A DNA stretch of 64,000 nt, from NCBI RefSeq assembly GCF_018069865.1, contig NZ_JAGQDG010000001.1, positions 62,001 through 126,000 of the forward strand, read 5' to 3'. The notes beneath the pieces were generated by a model. The model saw only the letters and a program-made list of their open reading frames with translations. It made no database searches and was not told where the DNA came from. Below, one piece after another: positions 18,519-27,622 of the stretch. The translations under genes were made by a program, and so were the position numbers. How positions within the stretch are numbered: the first letter of the stretch is position 1; the number at the start of each line of letters is the position of its first letter. Source of the stretch: Ideonella paludis. GTDB lineage: Bacteria; Pseudomonadota; Gammaproteobacteria; Burkholderiales; Burkholderiaceae_C.

Positions 18519-19623
18519 AGCCAGCATCGCGCACCACCTGCTCGCGGCGCGCCTGTGCCAAGTCATGCGCCACCATCTCGGTCACCAAGGCCTCAAAGCT
18601 GACGGACGGCGCCCAGCCGAGTTCGGCGCGGGCCAGGCTGGCATCACCCAGCAAGGTATCGACCTCGGCGGGGCGCCAGTAGCGCGGGTCAATGCGCAGC
18701 AGCACCTGGCCCACTTGCGCCGTGATGCCCCATTCATCGGCGCGTGCTGTCCGCCCCGCCACGGTGCCAACTTCGTCGGGGCCGTGGCCTGAGAAGCTCA
18801 GCACCAATCCCAGCTCGGCCGCCGCCTGCTGCACAAACTCGCGCACGCTGTGCTGATGGCCGGTGGCAATCACATAGTCGCGCGGCTGCGCTTGCTGCAG
18901 CATCAGCCACTGTGCGTGCACGTAGTCGCGGGCATGGCCCCAGTCGCGGCGGGCCTCCAGATTGCCCAGGTAAAGGCATTCCTGCAAACCCAGTGCCACG
19001 CGCGCCAGACCCCGCGTGACTTTGCGGGTGACGAAGGTCTCGCCGCGTTGCGGGCTCTCGTGGTTGAACAAGATGCCGCTGACAGCAAAGAGCCCCCAGG
19101 CTTCCCGGTAGTTGACGGTGATCCAGTGGGCGTAGAGCTTGGCCACACCATAAGGGCTGCGCGGGTGAAACGGCGTCTGCTCGGTTTGCGGCGTCTGCTG
19201 CACCAGGCCAAACATCTCGGACGAGCTCGCTTGGTAAAAACGGGTCTTGGCCTGCAGCCCGCAAGAGCGAATGGCTTCCAGCAAACGCAGCGTGCCCAGG
19301 GCATCCACATTCGCCGTGTACTCAGGGGCCTCAAAGCTCACCGCCACATGGCTTTGCGCGCCGAGGTTATAGACCTCATCGGGCTGCACCTCGGCCACGA
19401 TGCGCGTCAGGTTGGCCGCGTCGGTCAAATCGCCGTAATGCAAGATCAGGCGGCGCCCATCGACATGCGGGTCTTGGTAGAGATGGTCGATGCGGTCGGT
19501 GTTGAACAGGCTGCTGCGGCGCTTGATGCCATGCACGATATAGCCCTTGGACAGCAAAAGCTCTGCCAGGTAGGCCCCGTCTTGACCTGTGATGCCGGTG
19601 ATCAGCGCTGTTTTGGTGCTCAT
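18493..19623 (-). CDS. gmd: GDP-mannose 4,6-dehydratase
   Basis: ATG at 19623 gives 376 residues. Motifs are [11 protein letters not shown] near residue 9 (nucleotide binding), the SSSE stretch at 133-136, and catalytic Y158/K162 in [12 protein letters not shown]. The C-terminal part contains the GETFVTRK segment and the [13 protein letters not shown] segment found in Gmd proteins. It turns GDP-mannose into GDP-4-keto-6-deoxymannose, the substrate of the convergent fcl product. The 78 bp upstream separates it from the actP stop and has no obvious strong promoter. Confidence 0.95.
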   Translation of the reverse strand: MSTKTALITGITGQDGAYLAELLLSKGYIVHGIKRRSSLFNTDRIDHLYQDPHVDGRRLILHYGDLTDAANLTRIVAEVQPDEVYNLGAQSHVAVSFEAPEYTANVDALGTLRLLEAIRSCGLQAKTRFYQASSSEMFGLVQQTPQTEQTPFHPRSPYGVAKLYAHWITVNYREAWGLFAVSGILFNHESPQRGETFVTRKVTRGLARVALGLQECLYLGNLEARRDWGHARDYVHAQWLMLQQAQPRDYVIATGHQHSVREFVQQAAAELGLVLSFSGHGPDEVGTVAGRTARADEWGITAQVGQVLLRIDPRYWRPAEVDTLLGDASLARAELGWAPSVSFEALVTEMVAHDLAQARREQVVRDAGFTVNRRFE

Positions 19624-19701
19624 GAATGAAAAACTCGCACGGACCGTGAAGTGCGTGCGAGTGTAAGGGGCAGGCCCGCAGGCCTGCACAAAAAAGCGAG
19701 A

Positions 19702-21519
19702 TCAGTGACCGCTGGCGCCTGCAGCACCCAGGCCGGTTTCAGAGCGCACTTGCTGCGCTTCGAAATCCGCACGCTCCTTGGCGGCTTGCGGGCTCTTGTC
19801 CAGGATGGAGAACAGCCAGATACCGACGAAGCCGATGGTCATGGAGAACAGCGCAGGCGAGGTGTAGGGGAACCAGGCCGAGCCCTTGGGGTTGCCCAGC
19901 GTGGCTTCCCACACCGAGGGCGACACCACCGTCAGACCGACGGAAGAGATCAGGCCCAAGAAGCCGCCGATCACCGCACCCTTGGTGGTGCAATCCTTCC
20001 ACAGCACGCTCATGAAGAGCACCGGGAAGTTGGCCGACGCCGCAATCGCGAAAGCCAGCGACACCATGAAGGCGATGTTCTGCTTCTCGAAGGCAATGCC
20101 CAGGGTCACGGCCAGCACGCCCAGTGCCAGGGTGGTGATGCGCGAGACACGCAGCTCCGCAGCGCTGTCCGCCTTGCCGCCCTTGAACACCGTGGCGTAC
20201 AGGTCGTGCGACACGGCCGAGGCGCCCGAAAGGGTCAAGCCCGCCACCACGGCCAAGATGGTCGCGAAGGCCACGGCCGAGATGAAGCCGTAGAACACAT
20301 CGCCGCCCACGGCCTTGGCCACCAGCACCGCCGCCATATTGGCCGTGCCTGCGCCGCCCTTGATCACGCCCTTGGCGGTATCTGCGAACTCAGGGTTGGT
20401 CAGGACCAGGGTGATGGCGCCGAAGCCGATGATGAAGATCAGCACGTAGAAGTAGCCGATCCAGGTCGTGGCCCAGAACACCGACTTGCGGGCTTCCTTG
20501 GCATCAGGCACCGTGAAGAAGCGCATCAGGATGTGCGGCAGACCGGCGGTACCGAACATCAAAGCCATGCCGAAGCTGATGGCAGAGATGGGGTCCTTGA
20601 TGAAGCCGCCTGGGCCCATCAAGGCCAAGCCGACCTTCTCGGGGTTCACCGCCACGGCCTTGGCCATCGCCGCAGAGGCTGCAGCCGCCGCTTCCGGCGT
20701 TGCGGCGGCTGCCGCCGAGGCCGCGGCCGCTGCAATCGCTGCCTCCTTGCCGGTGGCTGCAATCGCGGCTTTGACGGCCACGCCCTTGGCGAACAGCGCT
20801 TCGGGCGAGAAGCCGAACTGCGCCATCACCATGAAGGCCATGAAGGTCACGCCTGCCAACAGCAGCACCGCCTTGATGATCTGCACCCAGGTGGTGGCGG
20901 TCATGCCACCGAACAGCACGTAAACCATCATCAGCGCGCCGACGATGACCACGGCCATCCAGTATTCCAAGCCGAACAGCAGCTTGATCAACTGACCCGC
21001 GCCGACCATCTGAGCGATCAGGTAGAAGGCCACCACGACCAGCGTGCCCGAGGCCGCAAAAGCGCGGATTGGGGTTTGCTTGAAGCGGTAACCGGCCACG
21101 TCCGCAAAGGTGAACTTGCCGAGGTTGCGCAGGCGCTCAGCCATCAAGAAGGTGATGACAGGCCAGCCGACCAAGAAGCCGATGGAGTAGATCAAGCCGT
21201 CGTAGCCCGAAGCCATCACCGCGGCAGAGATGCCCAGGAAGGACGCCGCAGACATATAGTCACCGGCAATGGCCAAGCCATTTTGGAAGCCCGTGATGCC
21301 GCCACCCGCGGTGTAGAAATCCGCCGCAGAGCGGGTCTTGGCCGCAGCCCACTTGGTGATCCAGAGCGTGCCGGCCACGAAGGCGCCGAACATGCCAATG
21401 GCCGTCCAGTTGGTGCTTTGCTTGGCCGCCTGGCCCACATCAGCGCCAGCCGCATAGGCACCGGCGGTCAGACCCGCCAGGCCCACGATGGCCAACAACG
21501 TTTTGAGAAGTTGGTTCAT
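19702..21519 (-). CDS. actP: cation/acetate symporter ActP (SSS family)
   Basis: A 605-residue sodium:solute symporter with about 13 hydrophobic segments and a cleavable-looking N-terminus ([10 protein letters not shown]). SSS-family signatures include [34 protein letters not shown] and HDLYA after the GASAVSHD segment. It would import acetate and similar short carboxylates. Compared with typical ActP of about 550 residues it has an Ala-rich insertion at about residues 243-293 ([19 protein letters not shown]), located in a loop between membrane segments. The start overlaps the stop of the yjcH-like gene by 4 bp, so the two are coupled. Confidence 0.92.
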   Translation of the reverse strand: MNQLLKTLLAIVGLAGLTAGAYAAGADVGQAAKQSTNWTAIGMFGAFVAGTLWITKWAAAKTRSAADFYTAGGGITGFQNGLAIAGDYMSAASFLGISAAVMASGYDGLIYSIGFLVGWPVITFLMAERLRNLGKFTFADVAGYRFKQTPIRAFAASGTLVVVAFYLIAQMVGAGQLIKLLFGLEYWMAVVIVGALMMVYVLFGGMTATTWVQIIKAVLLLAGVTFMAFMVMAQFGFSPEALFAKGVAVKAAIAATGKEAAIAAAAASAAAAATPEAAAAASAAMAKAVAVNPEKVGLALMGPGGFIKDPISAISFGMALMFGTAGLPHILMRFFTVPDAKEARKSVFWATTWIGYFYVLIFIIGFGAITLVLTNPEFADTAKGVIKGGAGTANMAAVLVAKAVGGDVFYGFISAVAFATILAVVAGLTLSGASAVSHDLYATVFKGGKADSAAELRVSRITTLALGVLAVTLGIAFEKQNIAFMVSLAFAIAASANFPVLFMSVLWKDCTTKGAVIGGFLGLISSVGLTVVSPSVWEATLGNPKGSAWFPYTSPALFSMTIGFVGIWLFSILDKSPQAAKERADFEAQQVRSETGLGAAGASGH

Positions 21520-21824
21520 TTGGAGGCGTCCTCAAGAATCTCTTTGGTCAACTGGTCGTACTCACTGTTGGCACGACGCACATAGATGCCCGTGATCACA
21601 ATGGTGAAGACGATCACGCCCATGCCGATCGGCACGCCGATGGTGGTCACGCCGGCGCCCAGAGGCTGCGCCAGGAACTCTTTGTTGAACGCGATGAGGG
21701 CGATGTAGCCGTAATAAACGACCATCATCAGTGCGGCCAGCCACCATCCAAACGCATTGCGCTTGGACTTCAGCAACTGGTACTTGGGATTGGCACGAAT
21801 GCGTGCCACCACGGGATCAGTCAT
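21516..21824 (-). CDS. yjcH: DUF485 inner-membrane protein (YjcH family)
   Basis: A 102-residue protein with two strong membrane helices (about 25-45 and 60-83) and a charged C-terminus ([12 protein letters not shown]). The motif [22 protein letters not shown] is typical of the DUF485/YjcH family. In proteobacteria this gene is regularly placed just before actP and is thought to assist acetate uptake. Here the stop overlaps the ActP start by 4 bp. The ribosome site is GGAGAG upstream of ATG. Confidence 0.9.
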   Translation of the reverse strand: MTDPVVARIRANPKYQLLKSKRNAFGWWLAALMMVVYYGYIALIAFNKEFLAQPLGAGVTTIGVPIGMGVIVFTIVITGIYVRRANSEYDQLTKEILEDASK

Positions 21825-21946
21825 GAGTCTCTCTCCATGTCAAAGATCAAGGGTCGCTGGCTATCCAGGGACCATTCACACCCGAAAGAGGTGCGGACCT
21901 TGAGGGAAAGTGTCTGAGCGGCGGCTGACCCCCGCCTGACCAGTCA

Positions 21947-21961
21947 TGCTGCATTGCAGCA
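21947..21961. promoter_or_regulatory. inverted repeat TGCTGC-ATT-GCAGCA upstream of yjcH-actP
   Basis: Perfect 6-bp arms with a 3-bp loop, about 125 bp upstream of the yjcH start. It is one of three separate dyads in this 212-bp gap and may be an operator for acetate-uptake control. Regulator unknown. Confidence 0.4.
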
Positions 21962-21963
21962 GT

Positions 21964-21982
21964 GTTTTCACCTAGGGAAAAC
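21964..21982. promoter_or_regulatory. inverted repeat GTTTTC-N7-GAAAAC upstream of yjcH-actP
   Basis: Perfect 6-bp arms around ACCTAGG, immediately next to the TGCTGC dyad. The spacing suits a dimeric DNA-binding protein. The neighbouring AraC-type gene is a possible but unproven regulator. Confidence 0.4.
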
Positions 21983-22013
21983 GATGCATTTGATGCACTG
22001 CACTATTTACCTG

Positions 22014-22030
22014 ACGCGACACTGTCGCGT
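22014..22030. promoter_or_regulatory. hairpin ACGCGAC-ACT-GTCGCGT after the araC-type gene
   Basis: Perfect 7-bp arms with a 3-base loop, starting 6 bp beyond the stop of the AraC-type gene on the minus strand. No T-run follows, so it is either a weak terminator for that gene or an operator in the yjcH upstream region. Confidence 0.4.
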
Positions 22031-22036
22031 TAGCGT

Positions 22037-23113
22037 TCATCGCCCCCGCGTGTCACTCGGGCGCTCGCCATAACGCTGTAAATAAGCGCTGCTGAATTTG
22101 CTCGCACTCTGGAAACCCCAGCGCAAAGCGATATCGCGCACCAAGCTCGGTGCGGCCGACTGCAGCTCGGCCCGGGCACGCTCTAAGCGGATGTCACGCA
22201 ACACGGCATAGGGTGTCTTGCCCATCACGGCAGAGAACTGGCGGGTCAGGCTGCTGACACTCAGATGTGCGGCCTCCGCAATGTCGGCCAACCCGATGGG
22301 TGCGTCCGCATGCGCATGCATATAGTCCAGCCCCCGCCGAACAGCGCCGCTGGCGCGCGGCTTGTGACCGGCCGCCGCAGGGCTCCATCGAGATTGCTCG
22401 TGCAGCACGGTCAAACCAATCATGTCAGCCCAGCGTCTGAACATCATGGCGGCCCCCGGCGTGCCCGCCCCGGCCTCCAGGTGCTGCGCCGCCTGCGTGG
22501 CCATGAACAAGATGCGTTGCGCCAATGCGGGCGACATCAAGGGCTCAAAGCGCAGTTGACGGCCATCCAAGCCAGGTTGCCACTCGGCCGCCAAGCGCGC
22601 CATGTCGCTCTTGAGCAAAAAGATCTCGACCATGTGAAAGCCCGCCGGCAGGAGGCTGTACTCCAGATGTGCCGGATCCACCAACACGCCCGCACCAGCC
22701 GGCACCTCCAGCAAACGCCCTTGCAATCGCAGGCTCACCTGCCCCGCCAAAGGCAAGCCAATGGAGTAGCACAGCGGCGCCACATCGGGACGGTGAAAGT
22801 CGATGAGCAGATCAAACGCCGACGACTGACTTTCGCCCAAGAAGCACTGCGGCAAGCGGGCTGAGGGGTGATCCGAGTGCGGCAGCCCTTGGCTGTCGCG
22901 GTGCACCACATAGGTCTGCGACAGTACTGCCCTGGCGCCGGCCCGGGCCTGCACCGTGCGGCGCGACAATGGCGCCGTCTGGTTGAGCCGGTCGAAGTAG
23001 GACTCCACGCCATCGACGCTGCTCCAGGCCCGCTGCACACCGCATGGTATTAAGGAGGGCCTGGCAAGCGCTGCAGCCGGCAGCAAGCGGGAACTCAAGG
23101 GCAGAGTAGGCAT
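22037..23113 (-). CDS. AraC-family transcriptional regulator
   Basis: ATG at 23113 gives 358 residues. The N-terminal 240 residues resemble the AraC_binding_2 (cupin-like) ligand domain found in regulators such as FeaR and AlkS-neighbour types (FDLLIDFHRPDVAPLCYSIGLPLAGQVSLRLQG). The C-terminal 100 residues hold the double helix-turn-helix: IGLADIAEAAHLSVSSLTRQF and VRDIALRWGFQSASKFSSAYLQRYGERPSD, the second being the classical AraC signature. It is transcribed toward yjcH-actP with a 212-bp gap containing several dyads. Ligand and targets are unknown; control of the acetate genes is only a positional guess. Confidence 0.88.
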   Translation of the reverse strand: MPTLPLSSRLLPAAALARPSLIPCGVQRAWSSVDGVESYFDRLNQTAPLSRRTVQARAGARAVLSQTYVVHRDSQGLPHSDHPSARLPQCFLGESQSSAFDLLIDFHRPDVAPLCYSIGLPLAGQVSLRLQGRLLEVPAGAGVLVDPAHLEYSLLPAGFHMVEIFLLKSDMARLAAEWQPGLDGRQLRFEPLMSPALAQRILFMATQAAQHLEAGAGTPGAAMMFRRWADMIGLTVLHEQSRWSPAAAGHKPRASGAVRRGLDYMHAHADAPIGLADIAEAAHLSVSSLTRQFSAVMGKTPYAVLRDIRLERARAELQSAAPSLVRDIALRWGFQSASKFSSAYLQRYGERPSDTRGR

Positions 23114-23228
23114 GTGAGCGCGACGACACCAAAACACTTGTGGCCTGCGCGGGAGGACCCGCGCGCCCTGGATGCCTGGATTCTGCGGCCGCCTCGTGCC
23201 GTCTACAAGCTGCGAACTGGGGAGAGCC

Positions 23229-23783
23229 TTACTTTCGGGTTCGCAGGGCCGGATTGGCAAAGCGCATCACGGTGCCCAGATCCACCCCACGTGGTGTGCC
23301 CGCTTGGTTGTAGAACAGCGTCCACTCCTCCATGAAAGAGCCGTCCTCAAACATGCACATGCCCGACTGATCGCCACCGGGCTTGAGGCTCCAGGAGCCC
23401 TGGAAGGACGGGGCAGCGCCGAGCTGCACGCAGTAGTCCTTGGCTGGCGTGGTTTTCAGCTTGCCATTCCACGCAGGCTTGCCGTAGTAGGCCAAAGCCG
23501 CGAGTGTGGGCTTGTCGGCATAGAGCGTGGCTAGGTCGATCAAGGCATGTCCATACGGGTCGGTGCCCGAGGCATCGGGGTAGTTGCAGACGCGCGCGGG
23601 CTTGGCGAACTCATGCCCACCGGCATCATAGAAACGGTAGGTCTCGACCTTTCCCCCTGTGCTCTTGCAGTAGCTGACCGCGTCTGCGGCCGACCCGGCC
23701 TGTACGCCGGCGGCGCCCAGCGCCAACAGGGCAGCGACAGCCCCCACACCCCAACGACGTCCTGCTCTTGTACTGTTCGACAT
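23229..23783 (-). CDS. secreted DUF333-like Cys-containing protein
   Basis: A 184-residue protein with a signal peptide (WGVGAVAALLALGAAGVQA, cleavage near residue 30). Two segments resemble the DUF333 (putative hemolysin) pattern of YC..xGG....C.F.DG..xxEW: YCKSTGGKVETY...ARVCNYPD (about 38-70) and YCVQLGA...GMCMFEDGSFMEEWTLFYN (about 118-162). This suggests a duplicated small disulfide domain. No catalytic residues are recognisable. It is divergent from rep, sharing a 154-bp promoter region. Role unknown. Confidence 0.7.
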   Translation of the reverse strand: MSNSTRAGRRWGVGAVAALLALGAAGVQAGSAADAVSYCKSTGGKVETYRFYDAGGHEFAKPARVCNYPDASGTDPYGHALIDLATLYADKPTLAALAYYGKPAWNGKLKTTPAKDYCVQLGAAPSFQGSWSLKPGGDQSGMCMFEDGSFMEEWTLFYNQAGTPRGVDLGTVMRFANPALRTRK

Positions 23784-23937
23784 GTGTGTCTCCGGAACAT
23801 TGGAAAGGCCTCCAATCTAGATCGGCGGGCCAAGGCGCCATGCTCCGGAATGCGCAGCAATGGCCTGAAATCGCCAAGCTGCGGGGGTGGAGGGCCTATC
23901 ATCCGCCACCTTCCGTTGTTGATCTCGCGTTTTCCCT

Positions 23938-25998
23938 ATGTCTGCAGCCACCCTGAACCCCGCCCAAATGGAAGCCGTGCATTACCTGGGTGGCCCCTGC
24001 TTGGTGCTGGCCGGTGCCGGCTCGGGCAAGACGCGGGTGATCACGCACAAGATCGCCCGGCTTTTGCAAACCGGGCTGCACCCGAAGCGCATCGCCGCCA
24101 TCACCTTCACCAACAAAGCCGCGCTGGAAATGCGCGAGCGCGCCAAGTCGCTGGTCGGCCCCAAGGCCGCCAAAGACTTGGCCATCAGCACCTTTCACTC
24201 CTTGGGCGTGCGCATGCTGCGCGAGGATGGCGAAAAGCTGGGGCTAAAGCCCAAATACTCGATCTTGGATGCCGATGATGTGCTGGGCGTGCTGCGCGAT
24301 GCGGGCTCTTGCACCGACAACGCCTTGGCCCGCCAGTGGCAGTGGACCATCAGCCTCTGGAAGAATCAGGGCCTGAACAGCAGCACCGCGATGGCCGCCG
24401 CCCAGAACGCCGACGAGGAATTGGCCGCCCGGGTGATGGCGCTGTATGAAGAGCGCCTCGTGGCCTATCAAGCGGTGGACTTTGATGACCTGATCAGCCT
24501 GCCGCTCAAGCTGCTGCGCAACAACGAAGAAGCCCGCCGCAAGTGGCAAGACCTGTTTGCCCATGTGCTGGTGGATGAATACCAGGACACCAACGTCGTG
24601 CAGTACGAACTGCTGAAGGCGCTGGTGGACCACCCGGATGAAGACCGGCGCGGCCGCTTTACCGCCGTGGGTGATGACGACCAGAGTATTTATGGCTGGC
24701 GCGGCGCGACCATCGAGAACCTGAAGAAGCTGCCCGAGGACTTCCCGGCGCTCAAGGTCATCCCGCTGGAGCAAAACTATCGATCGACCAGCGCCATCCT
24801 GCGGGCCGCCAATGCGGTGATCGCAGGCAACCCCAAGCTGTTCGAGAAAAAGCTCTGGAGCGACCTGGGCGACGGCGAGCCGGTGCGCGTCTCGGAGTGC
24901 GACACGGACGAGCACGAGGCCGAACGTGCGGTGTCCTTCATCCAAGGCCTGCGCGGCAATGATGGCCGGATCAAGTTCAGTGACTTCGCCATCCTCTACC
25001 GCACCAACTTTCAGGCGCGGACCTTTGAGAACAAACTGCGCGCAGCCCAGATTCCCTACAAGGTCTCGGGCGGCCAGAGCTTTTTTGACCGGGCTGAGAT
25101 CAAAGACCTCTGTGCCTGGCTGCGCCTGCTGGTGAACCAGGACGACGATCCGGCCTTTTTGCGTGCCGTCACCACGCCCAAGCGCGGCATCGGCCACCAG
25201 ACCTTGGGCGCCCTGGGTGAGTTCTCAGCCAAGTGGAAGGTCAGCATGTTTGAGGCGCTGTTCTCGCAGAGCCTGGCCACCTCGCTGAGCAAGAAGGCCA
25301 TCGACTCGCTGCATGAATTTGGCCGTTATGTGAACGACCTGGAATACAAGGCCCGCCACACCGTGGGCTCGGAAGATGCTCGCGCCGTGCTCACCACCTG
25401 GCTCACCGAGATCGACTACGAGAAGCACCTCTACGACAGCGAGGACAGCGAAAAGCTGGCCGCCTCGCGCTGGGGCAATGTGATGGACTTTGTGGATTGG
25501 GTGGCCAAGCGCTGCGGCGGCGAGATCAGCGCCGAAGGCGGGCTCACTCAAGAAACAGAGCGCAAGAGCCTGCTGGATGTGGCGCAAACCATCAGCGTGA
25601 TCTTGAGCCTAGCCGAGCGCGGCGACGCCGAGCAAGACATGGTGACACTGACCACCTTGCATGCCTCCAAAGGGCTGGAGTGGCCGCATGTGGTGCTGGC
25701 CGGTGTGAACGAGGGCATCTTGCCCTTCAAGAGCGACACCGAGGAGATGACGCCCGAGCGCCTGGAGGAAGAGCGGCGGCTGATGTATGTGGGCATCACC
25801 CGCGCTCAGCGCACCTTGGTGGTCAGCACCCTGCGGCGCCGCAAAAAAGGCCGCGAGATGGTGCCCGGCATTCCCAGCCGCTTCATCAAGGAGATGAAGC
25901 TCGATGAAGCGGGCAGCAAAGAAGACCCCAAGGACCGGCTCAAGCGCATCCGCGCAGAGCTGGCGGCCAAAGCGGCCGGGGCCTTGCCGCCGGCCTAA
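23938..25998 (+). CDS. rep: ATP-dependent DNA helicase Rep (UvrD/Rep superfamily 1)
   Basis: A 686-residue SF1A helicase. Walker A GAGSGKT is at residues 26-32, the Q-motif-like start LNPAQMEAVHYL precedes it, Walker B DEYQDTN is near residue 212, and GDDDQSIYGWRGA, QNYRST, TLHASKGLEWPHV and EERRLMYVGITRAQ follow in the expected order. The DDQSIYGWRGA form and the length fit Rep rather than the longer UvrD. It unwinds DNA 3' to 5' and helps replication forks pass bound proteins. The gene ends 1 bp from the convergent SOD gene, with no terminator between. Confidence 0.93.
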   Translation: MSAATLNPAQMEAVHYLGGPCLVLAGAGSGKTRVITHKIARLLQTGLHPKRIAAITFTNKAALEMRERAKSLVGPKAAKDLAISTFHSLGVRMLREDGEKLGLKPKYSILDADDVLGVLRDAGSCTDNALARQWQWTISLWKNQGLNSSTAMAAAQNADEELAARVMALYEERLVAYQAVDFDDLISLPLKLLRNNEEARRKWQDLFAHVLVDEYQDTNVVQYELLKALVDHPDEDRRGRFTAVGDDDQSIYGWRGATIENLKKLPEDFPALKVIPLEQNYRSTSAILRAANAVIAGNPKLFEKKLWSDLGDGEPVRVSECDTDEHEAERAVSFIQGLRGNDGRIKFSDFAILYRTNFQARTFENKLRAAQIPYKVSGGQSFFDRAEIKDLCAWLRLLVNQDDDPAFLRAVTTPKRGIGHQTLGALGEFSAKWKVSMFEALFSQSLATSLSKKAIDSLHEFGRYVNDLEYKARHTVGSEDARAVLTTWLTEIDYEKHLYDSEDSEKLAASRWGNVMDFVDWVAKRCGGEISAEGGLTQETERKSLLDVAQTISVILSLAERGDAEQDMVTLTTLHASKGLEWPHVVLAGVNEGILPFKSDTEEMTPERLEEERRLMYVGITRAQRTLVVSTLRRRKKGREMVPGIPSRFIKEMKLDEAGSKEDPKDRLKRIRAELAAKAAGALPPA

Positions 25999-25999
25999 G

Positions 26000-26560
26000 T
26001 CAGTGGGCCGCGATCACACCGCAGGCAATGCGTGCGCCTGAGTTGCCCGTGGGCTGGGTCTTGTAGTCATCCGGCCCGATGTGGACGATGAGGCTGCGGC
26101 CGTTGATGCTGGCGGGGCCGGCGGCAATCGTGGGGCCATGCAGCATGAACTTTTGGTCGGCCACACCTTTGCTGTCAGATTTCAGGGCCGGCATGTCACC
26201 CACATGGCGCGGGCCATCTTGCGGGCCATGGGGCTTGCCATCGGGGTTGAAGTGGCCACCAGCGCTGGTGCCATCGGTTGACGCACAGTCGCCCTTCTCA
26301 TGGATATGGAAGCCATGCTCAGCATTGGGCTTCAAGCCGCTGACCTTGGCGTGGACCATCAAATGGCCATCCATCTCGTGGAACATGACCAAACCGGTGA
26401 CCGCGCTGCCTTGCGTCGGGCCCAAGGAGGCGGCCGCCATGGCGCCCTTGCCCATGGCATGGGGGCCGTGTCCGCCCTCGCCGCCCTTAGAGGCGCAGCC
26501 CCCCAAGAAAGCGACCGAGGCCGCCGCCAGAACCAAGCCTGCTTTGCCGATGATGGACAT
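26000..26560 (-). CDS. sodC: Cu/Zn superoxide dismutase-like lipoprotein
   Basis: ATG at 26560 with AGGAG gives 186 residues. The N-terminus has a lipobox (FLGGC, Cys22), so the protein is likely anchored in the periplasm or outer membrane. The SOD fold shows metal-ligand motifs GFHIHEKGDC, GGHFNPDGKPHG, and RHVGDMPAL, plus TGNSGARIACGVI at the C-terminus with the second disulfide cysteine. A His/Gly-rich stretch (GGEGGHGPHAMGKG) follows the lipobox. It would dismutate superoxide outside the cytoplasm. It is convergent with rep and divergent from the gfcA-like gene across 262 bp. Confidence 0.9.
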   Translation of the reverse strand: MSIIGKAGLVLAAASVAFLGGCASKGGEGGHGPHAMGKGAMAAASLGPTQGSAVTGLVMFHEMDGHLMVHAKVSGLKPNAEHGFHIHEKGDCASTDGTSAGGHFNPDGKPHGPQDGPRHVGDMPALKSDSKGVADQKFMLHGPTIAAGPASINGRSLIVHIGPDDYKTQPTGNSGARIACGVIAAH

Positions 26561-26822
26561 GCTCACTCCTTGTGTAGAGATCAAAGACGCCGACTGTAGC
26601 CTCTGCGTGCGGGGCTGACCAGCTTGCAGCGCAACCCAGCTCGCTGGGAATAGTCCGCAGGACTGTCGCTCAGACACCTCAGTTGAGGCCCAAGCTTGAA
26701 TACTCCTGCGTGGCCCAGCGCACAGAAACAATGTCCGCAAGGTGGCTTGGTGCCTCCGCTCACTATGCTGGTTGGCATTGCGGTGCCTCGTGCCGCTGTT
26801 ATTCCTTTGGAGGGACTTCATC

Positions 26823-27596
26823 TTGACACGCAAAACTCTGACGTTGTGGGCCTTGGGTGCCACCGTGCTGGCCTGTGGCACAGCGAGCGCTGGCATGGTC
26901 ACGGACAGCCATGGCAATGTCGGCTACGACACCGCCGCCGAGTGTGATGCGGCCGTGGCCGCGGGCACGGCCAAGTTCTACACCTCCTTCACCCACAAGC
27001 CGCCCCTCAAGCGCGCGGGCGAAGCCAGCGTGAAGTCCATGCCCCTCAAGGAGCTGGGCTTGCCCGCCGAAGCTGCTCAGGCCCTCAATTACAGCGGTAA
27101 AGACTACAGCCGTGGGGCTTGCGACATTGGCGCAGGTCGCTCCGGCGGGCGTGACGGCGTGGCCAAAGAGCTGCAAGGCAAGTACGTGCCCTACAGCCCG
27201 GAGATGATGGTCAATGTCTATTACGACAAGCAGGGCGTGCCGGTGCGCGCCTCGATGAAGCAGTGCGACAACTGGTTTGGCGCACGCCTGCCCCGCCCCA
27301 TTCCCGCACCGGTACCTGTGGCCAAGCCGGCTCCCGCGCCAGCACCGGCACCGGCACCCGCCCCTGTGGTGACAGCGCCACCGGCGCCGCCGGCGCCGCC
27401 CGTGGCCCAAGCCCCCGTGGTCCCCAAGCCCGTCGCCCCAGCTCCGGTGAAGGCCGCCGTGACCGCCGCCAAGGGCGGTATTGGCTGGACCGAAGTGCTG
27501 GGCACGGCCGCCGTGATCGGCGTGGGCGCGGTGCTGCTGAACAGCGATGGTGACACCGGGACGACCGGCACCACGGGCACCACCGGCACGAACTGA
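26823..27596 (+). CDS. secreted Pro/Ala-rich protein with GfcA/YjbE-like C-terminal tail
   Basis: The start is taken as TTG 26823 because GGAGGG lies about 8 nt upstream and a signal peptide begins there (TLWALGATVLACGTASA); an upstream GTG at 26742 would bury it. The 257-residue product has an unrecognised N-terminal domain of about 150 residues (YDTAAECDAAVA, two cysteines near CDIGAG and KQCDNWFG), a 60-residue Pro/Ala/Val linker (APAPAPAPAPVV), and a C-terminal hydrophobic segment ending NSDGDTGTTGTTGTTGTN. That tail resembles E. coli YjbE/GfcA, which ends in a hydrophobic stretch, GGDGSNTG and Thr repeats. Position before gfcB and a gfcC-gfcD fusion supports the match. Function of YjbE/GfcA is itself poorly known; the N-terminal extension is unusual. 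Confidence 0.6.
   Translation: MTRKTLTLWALGATVLACGTASAGMVTDSHGNVGYDTAAECDAAVAAGTAKFYTSFTHKPPLKRAGEASVKSMPLKELGLPAEAAQALNYSGKDYSRGACDIGAGRSGGRDGVAKELQGKYVPYSPEMMVNVYYDKQGVPVRASMKQCDNWFGARLPRPIPAPVPVAKPAPAPAPAPAPAPVVTAPPAPPAPPVAQAPVVPKPVAPAPVKAAVTAAKGGIGWTEVLGTAAVIGVGAVLLNSDGDTGTTGTTGTTGTN
27300..27480 (+). repeat. low-complexity Pro/Ala-coding repeat within gfcA-like gene
   Basis: GCACCGGCACC-type hexamer repeats encode alternating Ala-Pro and then Ala-Pro-Val runs. This looks like an extended periplasm-spanning linker, in the style of TonB. Repeat number may vary between strains. Confidence 0.6.
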
Positions 27597-27622
27597 CGCA
27601 AGCGTCTGCGGCGAGAACGCCA

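Noticed and set aside
19651-21585. 644-residue plus-strand frame opposite actP
   Set aside because: Composition is His/Gly/Arg-rich and repeat-like, typical of reverse-complement reading of a membrane-protein gene; the minus-strand ActP is clear.
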